Assembly (NCBI RefSeq): GCF_030123365.1
Contig: NZ_CP126107.1
Span: 2,713,501 to 2,777,500 of the forward strand
Origin: Neobacillus sp. SuZ13
GTDB taxonomy: Bacteria > Bacillota > Bacilli > Bacillales > Cytobacillaceae
Length of the DNA stretch: 64,000 bases
Direction: 5' to 3'
Part shown: piece by piece, positions 16,016-24,608 of the stretch
Layout of the letters: every line of letters begins with the position of its first letter
Position numbering within the stretch: the stretch's first letter is position 1
The notes under the pieces: generated by a model
What the model saw: only the letters and a program-made list of their open reading frames with translations
Told to the model about the DNA's origin: nothing
The model's database searches: none
Made by a program: the position numbers and the translations under genes

Positions 16016-17479
16016 TTGATACAAAAATTACTGCTTTCAATGGAGCAAATGATTTACATAATTCAAAATGGGTTACAAAAAACGAATTCACCAAAGGATG
16101 TAACCATTATAGGTGCAGGGATATCTGGTTTAGTTGCTGCTTCACTCTTAAAAGAAGCTGGACATCGGGTTACCATTATTGAAGCAAATAACAGAATTGG
16201 CGGAAGAATTTACACAAAAAGGGAACCTTTTATTAATAATCAATATATAGATCTTGGGGCAATGCGTATACCTTCATTTCACTATTTAGTTTTTGAATAT
16301 ATAAAAAAATTCAATTTACAAATCAATGAATTTATTAATAGCACCCCTAATGATCTGATTTACATCAATAATATATTAACAAATGAAAAAAATTATGGAA
16401 CAAATCCAGACCAATTAAGGTTTAAAGTCTACCCAAGTGAAAAAGGAAAAACTGCAACAGAGTTACTATTATTAGCAGTTGGTCCAGTTATTGATTTTAT
16501 AAACCAAGATCCCGAAAAAAATTGGGATATAGTTATTAATATGTATGATCATTTTTCAATGGCTAACTTTTTAAAATATAACCCTGTGGGTGTATCCTTA
16601 TCAGCTGAAGCAATCGATATGATTGAAACGATGGTCGGATTAGAAGGGTTTTCTGAACTTGCATTTACTGCAATATTAAGAGAAGTTTTAGTACTCCTTA
16701 CAAAGAACCTAAAACTTTATGAAATTTCAGGGGGTACTGATCATCTTATTAATGGATTTTTACCACAACTAAAAGACGATATTATTACTAATCAAAGAGT
16801 AAAAAAAATTATACAACAAGAATCAAACGTAACAATCTATACAGAAAATCAAATACTTAATACTGAGCATCAACTTACAAGCGACTTTGTTATTTCAACA
16901 ATTCCTTTTTCTTTATTGAATTTCGTAGATTTACTTCCCTTTGAGTCTATTTCATATGACAAGAGGAAAGTTATTAGAAAGATACATTATGCAAATTCAA
17001 CTAAAATAGGACTTCAATTTAAAACCAGATTTTGGGAAAAGTATGGGTTATATGGTGGGAAAATAACAACCGATTTACCAATCAAGTTTGCATATTTTCC
17101 TAGTCATAGACAAGAGGCATCGGTCAGTACAGGGATTATGTTAGCTAGCTACACATGGGAAGACGATTCTAGTATTTGGGATAATATGACACAACAAGAA
17201 CGTATAAAAATTGCTTTAAATAATCTTTCGTATATATTTGGAAATCAAGTGTTTACAGAGTTTTTAATAGGATATTCACATAATTGGTCTGAATTTCCTT
17301 ATTATGGAGGAGCATTTGTCATGTTTAAACCCGACCAAATAAAAGAATTAGGTCAATATATTAGTACACCAGAAGGGAGAATTCATTTCGCAGGATCACA
17401 TTCATCTACTACACCAGGTTGGATTCAAGGGGCGATTGAAGCAGGAGTTAGAACAGCATTTGAAGTTAGCAATAGATAA
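16016..17479 (+). CDS. FAD-dependent amine oxidase (monoamine/L-amino acid oxidase type)
   Basis: The 487-residue flavoprotein has the N-terminal dinucleotide motif [19 protein letters not shown] followed by [10 protein letters not shown], the LGAMRIP segment typical of L-amino acid and monoamine oxidases (about residue 90), and a C-terminal FAD segment ([20 protein letters not shown]). It would oxidise an amine or amino acid to the imine with release of peroxide. The TTG at 16016 is six bases after AGAGGTGA; the TTG at 15995 lies before that site, and ATG 16040 is an alternative. It stands alone. Confidence 0.85.
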   Translation: MIQKLLLSMEQMIYIIQNGLQKTNSPKDVTIIGAGISGLVAASLLKEAGHRVTIIEANNRIGGRIYTKREPFINNQYIDLGAMRIPSFHYLVFEYIKKFNLQINEFINSTPNDLIYINNILTNEKNYGTNPDQLRFKVYPSEKGKTATELLLLAVGPVIDFINQDPEKNWDIVINMYDHFSMANFLKYNPVGVSLSAEAIDMIETMVGLEGFSELAFTAILREVLVLLTKNLKLYEISGGTDHLINGFLPQLKDDIITNQRVKKIIQQESNVTIYTENQILNTEHQLTSDFVISTIPFSLLNFVDLLPFESISYDKRKVIRKIHYANSTKIGLQFKTRFWEKYGLYGGKITTDLPIKFAYFPSHRQEASVSTGIMLASYTWEDDSSIWDNMTQQERIKIALNNLSYIFGNQVFTEFLIGYSHNWSEFPYYGGAFVMFKPDQIKELGQYISTPEGRIHFAGSHSSTTPGWIQGAIEAGVRTAFEVSNR

Positions 17480-17503
17480 GTTTTATTTAAATATCAAAAG
17501 ATG

Positions 17504-17582
17504 AACTTACAAAAAAGGCGCATGCGTTAGTTCAATAACGATCGACTGCTTTGCGGTCTTTTTTACTGCACTAAATGGCAGT
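17504..17582 (+). repeat. Dispersed intergenic element, diverged
   Basis: GCGCATGCGTTAGTTCAATA leads to the hairpin GACTGC-ttt-GCGGTC with a T6 run and then ACTGCACTAAATGGCAG, matching the right end. It lies after the amine oxidase gene and can terminate it. Confidence 0.6.
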
Positions 17583-17605
17583 TTGGAGGAAGAATGATTT
17601 TTCTA

Positions 17606-17644
17606 AACTTAAAATGCCCGACCGATTGGGGGGCATTTTAAGTT
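17606..17644 (-). terminator. Bidirectional terminator between amine oxidase and DUF3231 genes
   Basis: A perfect 14-bp stem AACTTAAAATGCCC/GGGCATTTTAAGTT (17606-17619 with 17631-17644) overlaps the last base pairs of the DUF3231 stop codon on the minus strand. The better T-run is on the plus strand. Confidence 0.75.
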
Positions 17645-18647
17645 ATTTTTCTCTTGCAATTTCTTTTCTATTAGGTGCAAGTGGAGGTTGTTCTAACCAT
17701 TTATTTTGCACCATAATATTAAACCACTTTTTAGTAAGCATAAGATTTTGTAGAATGGTGCTTTCGTAAGTAGATACTAGGTCTGTTCGCATTGCAGATG
17801 CTAAACCTGCCCCGTGATACGCTTGTGCAGCTTGGAATAAGAAACCGGTATGATACAGCATTAACTTATCGGAAAAAGGGGAGTCTGTTGAAGTTGAAAC
17901 TTCAGTCTCCCACGACTTCGGAGCTGGTAAATTATCCGTTTGCATAATTTTTGAAAAATCTTTTATTTGTTGATCAGCTATTTTTTCAGCATACTCTAAA
18001 AATTTTCTTACTTCTTTTGTTTGTGTGACTTGACTGAATGCAATTGCAAGAGTTTTTGCCATAATACTTTTTTTTAGGTTGAAAGAAATACTTATGATTT
18101 CTGTCGCGGCTAACATTCTACCCTTTCCGAAAAATCCATCTGCGAAATCTTTGCTGGAAACATATTCAGGGTTTTCAGCAGGATAAAATAAAGGGTCCCT
18201 CTGAAAACTTCCTTTTTCAAGCAATAAATCAATTGTTTGATGATACATCCTTTTCCCATCGTTATCGCACGAGTCGTAAAAAAACCTTAAGTCCTCTCTG
18301 ACAGAAACACCTAATGAAGTGGAGTGTCCTAGCAAACCGTGTAAAGTCATAATATGTAAATAATTTAAGCAAAAGATGTCAGTGAACAATCTTTCTGTAC
18401 CTTTATTAAGATCAGATTCAGTAAATCCAATCGGAACTGGAAATCCCTCATTCTCAATAAAAGTTATGATTTGATTCTTTTGTTTTTCAAACGTCTTGAT
18501 AGCATCCTCAAAAATGGCTTTTATTGAATCGTCTTCTATAATAGAAATCATATATCTATTTACAATATCAACAGCTGTTCCATTTACATACTCTCCCCAC
18601 AAAGTTCCTATTTCGGAAGATGTGAGTTTTAATTTATCCTTTTCCAT
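17643..18647 (-). CDS. DUF3231 family protein
   Basis: The 334-residue protein matches the DUF3231 family common in Bacillus relatives, with an internal duplication: each half is a helical, ferritin-like unit of about 150 residues beginning with LTSSEIGTLWGEYVNG and, in the second half, DGFFGKGRMLAATEIISISF. A role in spores or oxidative stress has been suggested for relatives, but none is established. The length fits the family. It is a single gene with its own terminator. Confidence 0.8.
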   Translation of the reverse strand: MEKDKLKLTSSEIGTLWGEYVNGTAVDIVNRYMISIIEDDSIKAIFEDAIKTFEKQKNQIITFIENEGFPVPIGFTESDLNKGTERLFTDIFCLNYLHIMTLHGLLGHSTSLGVSVREDLRFFYDSCDNDGKRMYHQTIDLLLEKGSFQRDPLFYPAENPEYVSSKDFADGFFGKGRMLAATEIISISFNLKKSIMAKTLAIAFSQVTQTKEVRKFLEYAEKIADQQIKDFSKIMQTDNLPAPKSWETEVSTSTDSPFSDKLMLYHTGFLFQAAQAYHGAGLASAMRTDLVSTYESTILQNLMLTKKWFNIMVQNKWLEQPPLAPNRKEIAREK

Positions 18648-18819
18648 CCTGTCACCTCTTTGATATTATTTACCAATTTCACCAAGAGATATGAATTACT
18701 GTTTTATAAAAAGATCACAAGTTTTAAAATTAGATGTAAAGTTTAATTTATAATAGCTAGTCGAATTTTCATTACGATTTTTCCAAGAAGAATTTTACTT
18801 TACGTTAAATTAATTTATA

Positions 18820-18866
18820 GATTGTGAAGAACTACACCTAAACAAATGGGTGCTTAACTTGAATAT
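18820..18866 (+). repeat. Dispersed intergenic element, left-end fragment
   Basis: GATTGTGAAGAACTACACCT followed by AAACAAATGGGTGCTTAACT matches the left end loosely. Nothing else is recognisable in the 350 bases between the DUF3231 gene and the pseudogene at 18997. Confidence 0.4.
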
Positions 18867-18996
18867 AAGGGAATTTATTGGCTTAAGGGGTTATAATGGC
18901 TCACAATTTATAAATCTAAGCCTACATCACTTATGGAATAACTTGGAACACCCAGATTTCTTTTGCTGCTTATCCCCAATAAAAATAAGCATCCGA

Positions 18997-19206
18997 TTAT
19001 TCGGATGCATACTTAATTATTCCATGTAAATAAACTGAGTATTCTCTTTGTACATATTCTCTTAATTTAATTTTTTGTTCTGTTTCTTAAACTTTAACCA
19101 ATTTTTGAATCTTTTTTTCATCTTCTTTTGTAGTAGGAATCTCTAATGAAAACATATTACCTCGACTATCATTTAATAATCTTTTTAATAACTCAACTTT
19201 ATTCAT
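18997..19206 (-). pseudogene. Nonsense-mutated duplicate of the 70-residue gene at 15587
   Basis: The minus strand reads as a close relative of the product at 15587-15799 (same MNKVELLK start and the same YSVYLHGIIKYASE end), but codon 40 is TAA (19087-19089). The upstream leader GGGGATGACCCA and the terminal hairpin (GCATCCGA/TCGGATGC, 18989-19008) are also conserved, so the duplication covered the whole transcription unit. Confidence 0.85.
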
Positions 19207-19344
19207 TGGGTCATCCCCTTTAGATGTTATATTCGACATAAAGTTGACTTTTTCCTTGCAATATCTTATATTGTTTTAAGTTTTACCGACTTTCCACTAA
19301 AAGCATCTGATTACAGGTACTCTGACAGAAATGTGTAGCTTTTT

Positions 19345-19530
19345 TTATTTGATTTTTTTATAACCACCTTCTACCAATCTAATCATATCACGCCCTGAGG
19401 TCTTTTCTGTTTCATGATAACCTTCTTCGTCACGCAAACTCAAATACCAGTTGCTATCGGCATCTTCATTTAGCCTATATAACTTATTGGTAAAAACATT
19501 AGTATAAAAATCTCCATTTCTTAGCCTCAT
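19345..19530 (-). CDS. Hypothetical 61-residue protein
   Basis: The minus-strand ATG follows AGAGGTGGGATATT. The peptide (GDFYTNVFTNKLYRLNED, then NWYLSLRDEEGYHE) is soluble, rich in aromatic and charged residues, and looks like a small beta-barrel or SH3-like unit. No family was recognised. It lies next to the duplicated small-gene remnant and is divergent from 19627. Confidence 0.55.
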   Translation of the reverse strand: MRLRNGDFYTNVFTNKLYRLNEDADSNWYLSLRDEEGYHETEKTSGRDMIRLVEGGYKKIK

Positions 19531-19626
19531 AATATCCCACCTCTAATGTATATTAACTGTATTATGCCCAAGATAACCACCTGGAGTCATTAGACATATA
19601 CAGTCCAAAAATCCCATGGATATAGT

Positions 19627-19887
19627 ATGTGGGTTGGGGTTTTTTATGTAGGAATTTCCAAATGTCCTTCTGAAGGTTATTCTGACAGTTCAGGTAAACA
19701 TATTCCTCCTAATAAAGTAAAGGTCTATCAAATATGGGGAGGTTCTCCTCTTAATAGACCTCGTATTGGAAAAGAAACAGATTACACCTTCGAATTTAAT
19801 AAGGATAATACTGGAGAAGTTTCTCAAAAAATCTTTTATTCTTTGGAGGAAGCAGAAGAATGGTGGAGTTCATATCCAAACTGGTAG
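19627..19887 (+). CDS. Hypothetical 86-residue protein
   Basis: The frame opens with MWVGVFYVGISKCPSEG and ends EEAEEWWSSYPNW. It has no signal peptide or membrane segment, and the ribosome binding site is poor, so the N-terminus may be truncated or the start may be misread. A C-terminal acidic/aromatic helix is visible. No family was recognised. Confidence 0.4.
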   Translation: MWVGVFYVGISKCPSEGYSDSSGKHIPPNKVKVYQIWGGSPLNRPRIGKETDYTFEFNKDNTGEVSQKIFYSLEEAEEWWSSYPNW

Positions 19888-19902
19888 AACAAGTAAAGTT
19901 TT

Positions 19903-19980
19903 AAATGCTTATTAGGCTGCGGGTGATTTTGTTAAGGATGATAATCGCTGAGGCGGTCATATTTCTAGTTAAACTATCTG
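19903..19980 (+). repeat. Dispersed intergenic element, diverged
   Basis: GATTTTGTTAAGGATGATAA followed by TCGCTGAGGCGGTCA resembles the copy at 34785-34872 (TTTGTTAAGGACGATAATCG). The right end is poorly kept (TAGTTAAACTATC). Confidence 0.5.
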
Positions 19981-20119
19981 ACAGTTTATATTAATAAACC
20001 CCAATTATATGATAAAAGAAAAACTGCAAATATCGAGGTGGTTCAAAATGGATTACTGGAGGAATAGTGCAATTTGGTTTCAAAACACTACCAATGATTT
20101 ATATAATAGGGGTGGTAAA

Positions 20120-20524
20120 TTGAGGAAATTTGTATTTCTGATTTTTTTCGTACTTATTTTTGTAGCAGGGTGTTCGCAAGTGGGTGGTATGCATAATAAA
20201 GGTTTAGAGAAATCTATAAGTTCTGTTTTGGAGAAAAAAAGCGTGATGGAAATTGATATTACTCCTCTAACGGACTTCGATTGGGATAAAGCATACCTAA
20301 TAACCCCTTACACTGATGAAGAAACCATAAATAAGCAACTTAGAGTTAAATTTAAAGATCCAACTAATATAGGTTATCGAGATGATATATATTTACTGGT
20401 ATTTCTTGATAAGAATAAAGTAGTTCAGTATGTTGAAATACCGACGAAATATGGACAGTTAATGCACGGAAATAAAGATGGGTTTACACCTTCAAATGCA
20501 ATCATAAAGATACAAAAGAATTAG
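20120..20524 (+). CDS. Small lipoprotein
   Basis: From the TTG at 20120 the 134-residue product begins RKFVFLIFFVLIFVAGC, a lipoprotein signal with lipobox VAGC, so it would be lipid-anchored outside the membrane. AGGGGTGG stands just before the TTG. The frame is open back to 20009 and another ATG with a site lies at 20048, but those would put about 24 non-hydrophobic residues before the signal. The mature domain (DITPLTDFDWDKAYLITPYT, then DDIYLLVFLD) is similar in style to Bacillus hypothetical lipoproteins. Function unknown. Confidence 0.65.
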   Translation: MRKFVFLIFFVLIFVAGCSQVGGMHNKGLEKSISSVLEKKSVMEIDITPLTDFDWDKAYLITPYTDEETINKQLRVKFKDPTNIGYRDDIYLLVFLDKNKVVQYVEIPTKYGQLMHGNKDGFTPSNAIIKIQKN

Positions 20525-20784
20525 CAATTTGATACCAAAGGGGACATCGCATAAAGATGTTCCTGATTGGGTTCAAGAGTAAAATAAATGTAAAAATATT
20601 TTTAATGGGGAAAAGGTTTTGTTCAAAATTTGAAGAATTTATTAAAAGTATGTTCGTAAAATGGGAAGGATTTAACTCAATATTTCACTAAGAATTCCAA
20701 ACTATATCGTAATACCTTTAGAGAGTTACTGCAGCTGCTCTTTTTTATTAAATTAAAGTTTGTGAGGGTAAGGGGAAATGTTCA

Positions 20785-21156
20785 ATGAAATTTATTGCTT
20801 ATCCGATTAGTGCCTTGATTATTGGAATTTCAATCATAATAAGTGCATCAATCTTAAAGGGGACTTTGTTTACAAACCCAAATGATCCTAGTAGTAAAAA
20901 TTTTTCAACGTCGGTTTATTCTGAGAATAGTCCAAATATCATGACGAAAAAACAACTTTCAGAATATCTTCAAGTAAACGAAGCAACAATTGATACAATT
21001 ATGAAAGAAGATAGTAGACAAAAAGTTTTAATGGGTGGCTCTTATGAAACCTATATGTTTCTTCCTTATTTAAAAATCGACAACCAAGAACGATTTTTAA
21101 AGTCAGAAATCGATAAATGGTTAAAATATCAAAATGATAATCCTCTTAATCATTAA
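20785..21156 (+). CDS. Membrane-anchored excisionase-like helix-turn-helix protein
   Basis: The 123-residue protein has one N-terminal membrane segment (residues 5-27) and a C-terminal domain (about 53-115) resembling the MerR/excisionase DNA-binding fold: MTKKQLSEYLQVNEATIDTI, then LPYLKIDNQERFLKSEIDKWL. The combination of a membrane anchor with a DNA-binding-like domain is unusual; the domain may instead bind protein. RBS AAGGGGAAA precedes the ATG. The 260 bases upstream hold only a diverged T-run and TTTGTGAGGG like a dispersed-element piece. Confidence 0.6.
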   Translation: MKFIAYPISALIIGISIIISASILKGTLFTNPNDPSSKNFSTSVYSENSPNIMTKKQLSEYLQVNEATIDTIMKEDSRQKVLMGGSYETYMFLPYLKIDNQERFLKSEIDKWLKYQNDNPLNH

Positions 21157-21170
21157 TAGGAAAGCCGTCA

Positions 21171-21205
21171 ACAACCTCCCCATTAAAAAAGGGGAGGTTG
21201 TCTTG
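21171..21205 (+). terminator. Terminator after the anchored HTH gene
   Basis: A perfect 11-bp stem ACAACCTCCCC/GGGGAGGTTGT (21171-21181 with 21191-21201) lies between convergent genes and could serve both. Confidence 0.8.
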
Positions 21206-21225
21206 TTGAATCTTATTTTAGGAAG

Positions 21226-21624
21226 TTAAAATATGCCGTTCTCGTTAGGGGACTCCTCGGGTATGGGTTGTCCGATATCCCACAATTCAACGATTTGGTT
21301 ATCTTGGAAACGAAAGATATGGACCACAGCTCCACCGAGATCCTCAGGATGCTGCTTTACATGCGAGTGAACGGCTACGGTATCCTTCTCATGAATTGCA
21401 AGTTTGACCTCAAGGATTTTGTTCGGGTTTAATGCTGCATTTTCTTCCATCGCGAGCATGAGCGATTCAGCATCGCCGCGGAAATAGGGATTATGGTGAC
21501 GAAAGTCTTGACCTATGTAACGCTGGTACGCCTCACGAACCTTTCCTGAGGCGACGAGTTGTAAAAAAGACACAGCCTTCTCTTTAACTGAGAGGTTCGT
21601 TGTAATCGGTTCTTCGATAGCCAT
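21226..21624 (-). CDS. SnoaL-like/NTF2-fold protein
   Basis: The 132-residue protein has the NTF2-like pattern of predicted SnoaL-type aldol-condensing enzymes: KEKAVSFLQLVASGKVREAYQ, the HHNPYFRGD motif, and VVHIFRFQDNQIVELWDIGQ. Enzymatic activity is not certain. It sits 27 bases after the VOC gene on the same strand, so the two probably form an operon. Confidence 0.75.
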   Translation of the reverse strand: MAIEEPITTNLSVKEKAVSFLQLVASGKVREAYQRYIGQDFRHHNPYFRGDAESLMLAMEENAALNPNKILEVKLAIHEKDTVAVHSHVKQHPEDLGGAVVHIFRFQDNQIVELWDIGQPIPEESPNENGIF

Positions 21625-21651
21625 TTAATTCCTCCATTTTTCCTCTTTTTT

Positions 21652-22023
21652 TCACCGATGCTGATCAAGAAGAATCTGATTACCGTCTGGATCTTCAAGG
21701 ACCAAATGTGCGGGTCCATCAGTGGCTTCATCTGCTTCCGTCAACATTTTTATTCCTTCAGCCTTAAGTTGTTTTTGAATGTCTCGAATATCCGTAAACT
21801 TTTCAAGATTCTCAGCATTTTGATTCCATCCAGGATTAAAAGTCAGAATGTTCTTTTCAAACATCCCTTGGAACAACCCGATGACACAATTCTCATTCTT
21901 CATAATCAGCCAATTTTGCGAAATGTCACCACCAAATGCGTGGAATCCTAATTTTTCGTAGAATGATTTGGATAAATGAATATCTTTGACGTTTAAACTT
22001 ACAGAAAATGCACCTAGTTTCAT
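21652..22023 (-). CDS. VOC family (glyoxalase/bleomycin resistance-like) protein
   Basis: The 123-residue protein shows two VOC modules, starting FSVSLNVKDIHLSKSFYEKL and ending HLVLEDPDGNQILLDQHR. Such proteins bind divalent metal and act as lyases, dioxygenases or drug-sequestering proteins; the substrate is unknown. The ATG at 22023 is preceded by AAAGGAG, so the upstream extension to 22059 is not used. It is the first gene of a two-gene unit with the SnoaL-like protein. Confidence 0.8.
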   Translation of the reverse strand: MKLGAFSVSLNVKDIHLSKSFYEKLGFHAFGGDISQNWLIMKNENCVIGLFQGMFEKNILTFNPGWNQNAENLEKFTDIRDIQKQLKAEGIKMLTEADEATDGPAHLVLEDPDGNQILLDQHR

Positions 22024-22106
22024 ATAATCTCCTTTTTTTAAATGATGTGGGTTAATCACTTTATTTAATTTAACTATAAATGAGAAAGTTGAAATTCACA
22101 ACATTT

Positions 22107-22235
22107 TCCATTAGGTGTAATGGACAATGAATTTCCATTAAAGTTTTAGAACATTCCATTGAAATGAGGAGTGCTATTTATCTTTGTTTTAGATAAAAAA
22201 TGATTATAAGCAATAAAAATATAATTATAATCATT
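22107..22235 (+). promoter_or_regulatory. Two palindromes in the divergent VOC/DUF817 promoter region
   Basis: TCCATTA-ggtg-TAATGGA occupies 22107-22124, with another half-site TTTCCATTA at 22132-22140. A second, 11-bp arm palindrome AATGATTATAA...TTATAATCATT occupies 22199-22235; the TGATTATAA half is reminiscent of a Fur-type site but the spacing is wrong for a classical box. Both lie between divergent genes and are operator candidates. Confidence 0.4.
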
Positions 22236-22342
22236 AACTATTTATTGTTAAACGATAAAACAGGTGGTAAAATCATATCAAAAGGAAATGAAAGATCTCT
22301 TTTACAAAAATGAGAATTAAATTCATAGAAGGGGAGTTACTC

Positions 22343-23167
22343 ATGAATTTAACCATCCAAAGTGATTTTCAGAAAAAAACTTTGAAGACCAAAATCATAA
22401 GATCACTTAAACAACTTGTTCGTTTTGGCTGGGAGCAGGCCCTATCATGTTTGTTTCCTGTCGTTATTTTTGCCTCTTTGGCAATTACACAAATCATCCC
22501 ACTTCCCTTCCTGCCGCGGTATGACTGGCTGCTCATTATTTGCCTTCTGATGCAATGGGGGATGGTGCGTTCTGGGCTTGAAACACGGGATGAACTTAAA
22601 GTGATCACGTTGTTCCACCTTATTGGCCTTACTCTTGAACTTTTCAAGGTGCATATGGGCTCTTGGTCTTATCCGGAAGAAGGATATTTTAAAATTTTTG
22701 GCGTACCTTTGTATAGCGGATTCATGTACGCGAGTGTAGCGAGTTTTCTTTGCCAGGCGTGGAGGAGGCTTAAGGTGGAACTGGTTAAGTGGCCGCCGTT
22801 TTTAATGGTGGTACCACTTGCCGCTGCGATTTATTTAAATTTTTTCACTCACCATTATTGGTTGGATGTTCGTTGGTGGTTAACTGGAATGGTGATAATT
22901 GTCTTTTGGCAATCATGGGTCACATATGAGGTTGATGGAACTCGTTATCGCATGCCTCTCGCGCTTTCATTTGTACTCATTGGATTTTTTATATGGGTTG
23001 CTGAGTATATCGCGACCTTCTTTGGAGCTTGGGAATATCCAAATCAAACCGATGCTTGGAGTCTCGTTCATTTAGGAAAGGTGAGTTCCTGGCTCTTATT
23101 AGTGATCGTTAGCTTTCTGATCGTAGCGACTTTAAAGCAGATTAAAGGGGAAAATTCCAAAGGATAG
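22343..23167 (+). CDS. DUF817 family integral membrane protein
   Basis: The 274-residue protein has eight or so hydrophobic segments and the DUF817 features GLTLELFKVHMGSWSYPE and GAWEYPNQTDAWSLVHLGK. The GSWxYPE motif recurs at the two ends, suggesting an internal repeat. Function is unknown. ATG 22343 follows AAGGGGAG; the extension to 22310 lacks a site. A terminator follows at 23244. Confidence 0.85.
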   Translation: MNLTIQSDFQKKTLKTKIIRSLKQLVRFGWEQALSCLFPVVIFASLAITQIIPLPFLPRYDWLLIICLLMQWGMVRSGLETRDELKVITLFHLIGLTLELFKVHMGSWSYPEEGYFKIFGVPLYSGFMYASVASFLCQAWRRLKVELVKWPPFLMVVPLAAAIYLNFFTHHYWLDVRWWLTGMVIIVFWQSWVTYEVDGTRYRMPLALSFVLIGFFIWVAEYIATFFGAWEYPNQTDAWSLVHLGKVSSWLLLVIVSFLIVATLKQIKGENSKG

Positions 23168-23243
23168 GGAAAAGCGTTATAAATAAAAGTGATTGAACAC
23201 CTGTTGAGATGGAATACCCATTCGCACTAATTTTCTTGCTATG

Positions 23244-23278
23244 AATCCCTTAAGTATAAAAGCTTAAGGGATTTTTTA
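23244..23278 (+). terminator. Terminator after DUF817 gene
   Basis: A perfect 11-bp stem AATCCCTTAAG/CTTAAGGGATT (23244-23254 with 23263-23273) is followed by T6. Confidence 0.85.
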
Positions 23279-23348
23279 TCATTAGGCGGAATGGTTAATA
23301 TCAAAATATCTTAAACACTCATATAATATTCAATCAAACACTTACCCA

Positions 23349-23412
23349 TTGACAAAATGAACTGTAACGATTATATTTACAGTATGGTAACTGTAATGAT
23401 TTTTATTACATT
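23349..23412 (+). promoter_or_regulatory. spx-type gene promoter with two Rrf2-type operators
   Basis: A sigma-A promoter is visible: TTGACA (23349-23354), 17-base spacer, TATATT (23372-23377). Site 1, ACTGTAA-N9-TTACAGT (23361-23383), covers the -10 box. Site 2, ACTGTAA-N9-TTACATT (23390-23412), lies 29 bases downstream over the likely transcription start. The same palindrome recurs before the Rrf2 gene and before the IDEAL gene, so the Rrf2 protein is the likely repressor. Confidence 0.75.
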
Positions 23413-23454
23413 TAAATATGTTGGCCAGAATATATGTTAGGAGTGTGTAATGCG

Positions 23455-23850
23455 ATGGTAACTTTGTTTACGACACCAAGCTGTGGGTCCTGCCGAAAAG
23501 CAAAGGCTTGGCTTGAGGAACATCAAATAGACTATATAGAAAGAAACATTCTATCTCATCCTCTTACAATCGATGAAATTAAATCGATTCTTCGCATGAC
23601 AGAAGAGGGGACAAGTGAAATTATTTCAACGAATTCAAAGGCGTACCAAGACTTAAAGGTAGATATTGAAACACTCCCACTTAATCAATTGTATAAATTA
23701 ATCATGGAGCATCCCAAAATGGTGCGCCGGCCAATAATCATGGACGAAAAAAGATTACAAGTTGGCTATAATGAAGACGAAATTCGCAGTTTTCTGCCCC
23801 GGAGGATACGAAACTATTTGTACAACGAATTGCAGAAAGAGGCCAATTAA
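23455..23850 (+). CDS. Spx/MgsR/ArsC-family redox-sensing transcription regulator
   Basis: The 131-residue protein has the Spx length and fold: redox switch Cys10-Gly-Ser-Cys13 ([15 protein letters not shown]), then the RRPI segment and [16 protein letters not shown] near the end. Spx proteins bind the RNA polymerase alpha C-terminal domain and redirect transcription under thiol stress. ATG 23455 is chosen because the family starts MVTLxT; GGAG lies 11 bases upstream. It is the first gene of a stress cluster with a small BA3454-like peptide and an Rrf2 regulator. It is probably a paralogue rather than the main spx. Confidence 0.85.
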   Translation: MVTLFTTPSCGSCRKAKAWLEEHQIDYIERNILSHPLTIDEIKSILRMTEEGTSEIISTNSKAYQDLKVDIETLPLNQLYKLIMEHPKMVRRPIIMDEKRLQVGYNEDEIRSFLPRRIRNYLYNELQKEAN

Positions 23851-23911
23851 GGGGAAAAATCTTAGTCTTTACAGTTAATATCGACCTTAATTACAAAAGG
23901 AGGAAAACAGG

Positions 23912-24046
23912 ATGATTGAAGTATTCGTAAAAGTATTATATAAAAATCGAAATTACCATACCAATGTCATAGTGGAAAAAGAGATGACCTGGGAAAAAAT
24001 TAAACAGATTGCTGAAGAACAAGTGAAAAAACAATGGGATATTTAA
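23912..24046 (+). CDS. Small 44-residue protein, BA3454-like stress response family
   Basis: A 45-codon frame starts at ATG 23912, nine bases after AAAGGAGG, and encodes MIEVFVKVLYKNRNYHTNVI, a KEMTWEKIKQIAEEQVKKQW helix and DI. The pattern (beta strand, TNVIV, then a helix ending KQW) resembles the BA3454 family of small stress response proteins; I am moderately sure of that name. It lies between the Spx-like and Rrf2 genes and is probably cotranscribed with the former. Confidence 0.7.
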   Translation: MIEVFVKVLYKNRNYHTNVIVEKEMTWEKIKQIAEEQVKKQWDI

Positions 24047-24084
24047 TGTAATAGACAAAGTAATCTGTATGCATGACTAGCTAA

Positions 24085-24107
24085 TCTGTAATGTTTACTA
24101 TTACAGT
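24085..24107 (+). promoter_or_regulatory. Rrf2-type operator upstream of the Rrf2 gene
   Basis: TCTGTAA-N9-TTACAGT at 24085-24107 has the same arms and spacing as the two sites before the Spx-like gene. It lies 57 bases before the regulator's start, which suits autoregulation. Confidence 0.7.
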
Positions 24108-24163
24108 TAGATATGAACTTTATAAAATAGATAAGAAGTTTTTTTGTCTTAGGAGGCAAGCCC

Positions 24164-24577
24164 ATGAATAGTGATTTTACCCTTGCCATTCATAGTTTAA
24201 CATATCTTGCGTTACAGAATGACCGTATGTCAACAAGTGATGCGATTTCTGAGAGTGCTGGCGTCCATCCTGTGCGCATTCGAAAAGTACTAAGTTTGTT
24301 AAAAAAACATGGATTTATTAAATCCAAAGAGGGAACCGGCGGCGGATTTATTTTTGTGCTCGATCTAAGTGAAGTGAATCTTTGGGATATCTATAAGATC
24401 ACCACTGAAGGTGCACTGCAGCCAAAGTGTCCTGAATCCAATGAAAAATGTATAGTCGGGGCAAATATGCAAAGAGTCCTATGCAGCATTTTCTTCGGTG
24501 CAGAAGAACATATGGGAGAATATTTAAAGGACTATACAATCAAAGAAGTGGTTGAGCTTGTAAATAATCACAAGTGA
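24164..24577 (+). CDS. Rrf2 family transcriptional regulator
   Basis: The 137-residue protein has the Rrf2 winged helix (SDFTLAIHSLTYLALQNDR, SAGVHPVRIRKVLSLLKKHG, then SKEGTGGGFIF) and three Cys in the second half (PKCPESNEKC...RVLC), positions where Rrf2 proteins carry an iron-sulfur cluster or thiol switch. Three operators in front of the Spx-like and Rrf2 genes and one before the next gene suggest it represses the whole cluster in response to redox or electrophile stress. RBS TAGGAGG precedes the ATG. Confidence 0.88.
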   Translation: MNSDFTLAIHSLTYLALQNDRMSTSDAISESAGVHPVRIRKVLSLLKKHGFIKSKEGTGGGFIFVLDLSEVNLWDIYKITTEGALQPKCPESNEKCIVGANMQRVLCSIFFGAEEHMGEYLKDYTIKEVVELVNNHK

Positions 24578-24608
24578 CCGATAGTTGGTTGAATACTTCT
24601 TTAATTAA

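Noticed and set aside
22199..22235. Classical Fur box
   Set aside because: The arms are right in sequence but separated by 15 bases, unlike the 19-bp contiguous box.
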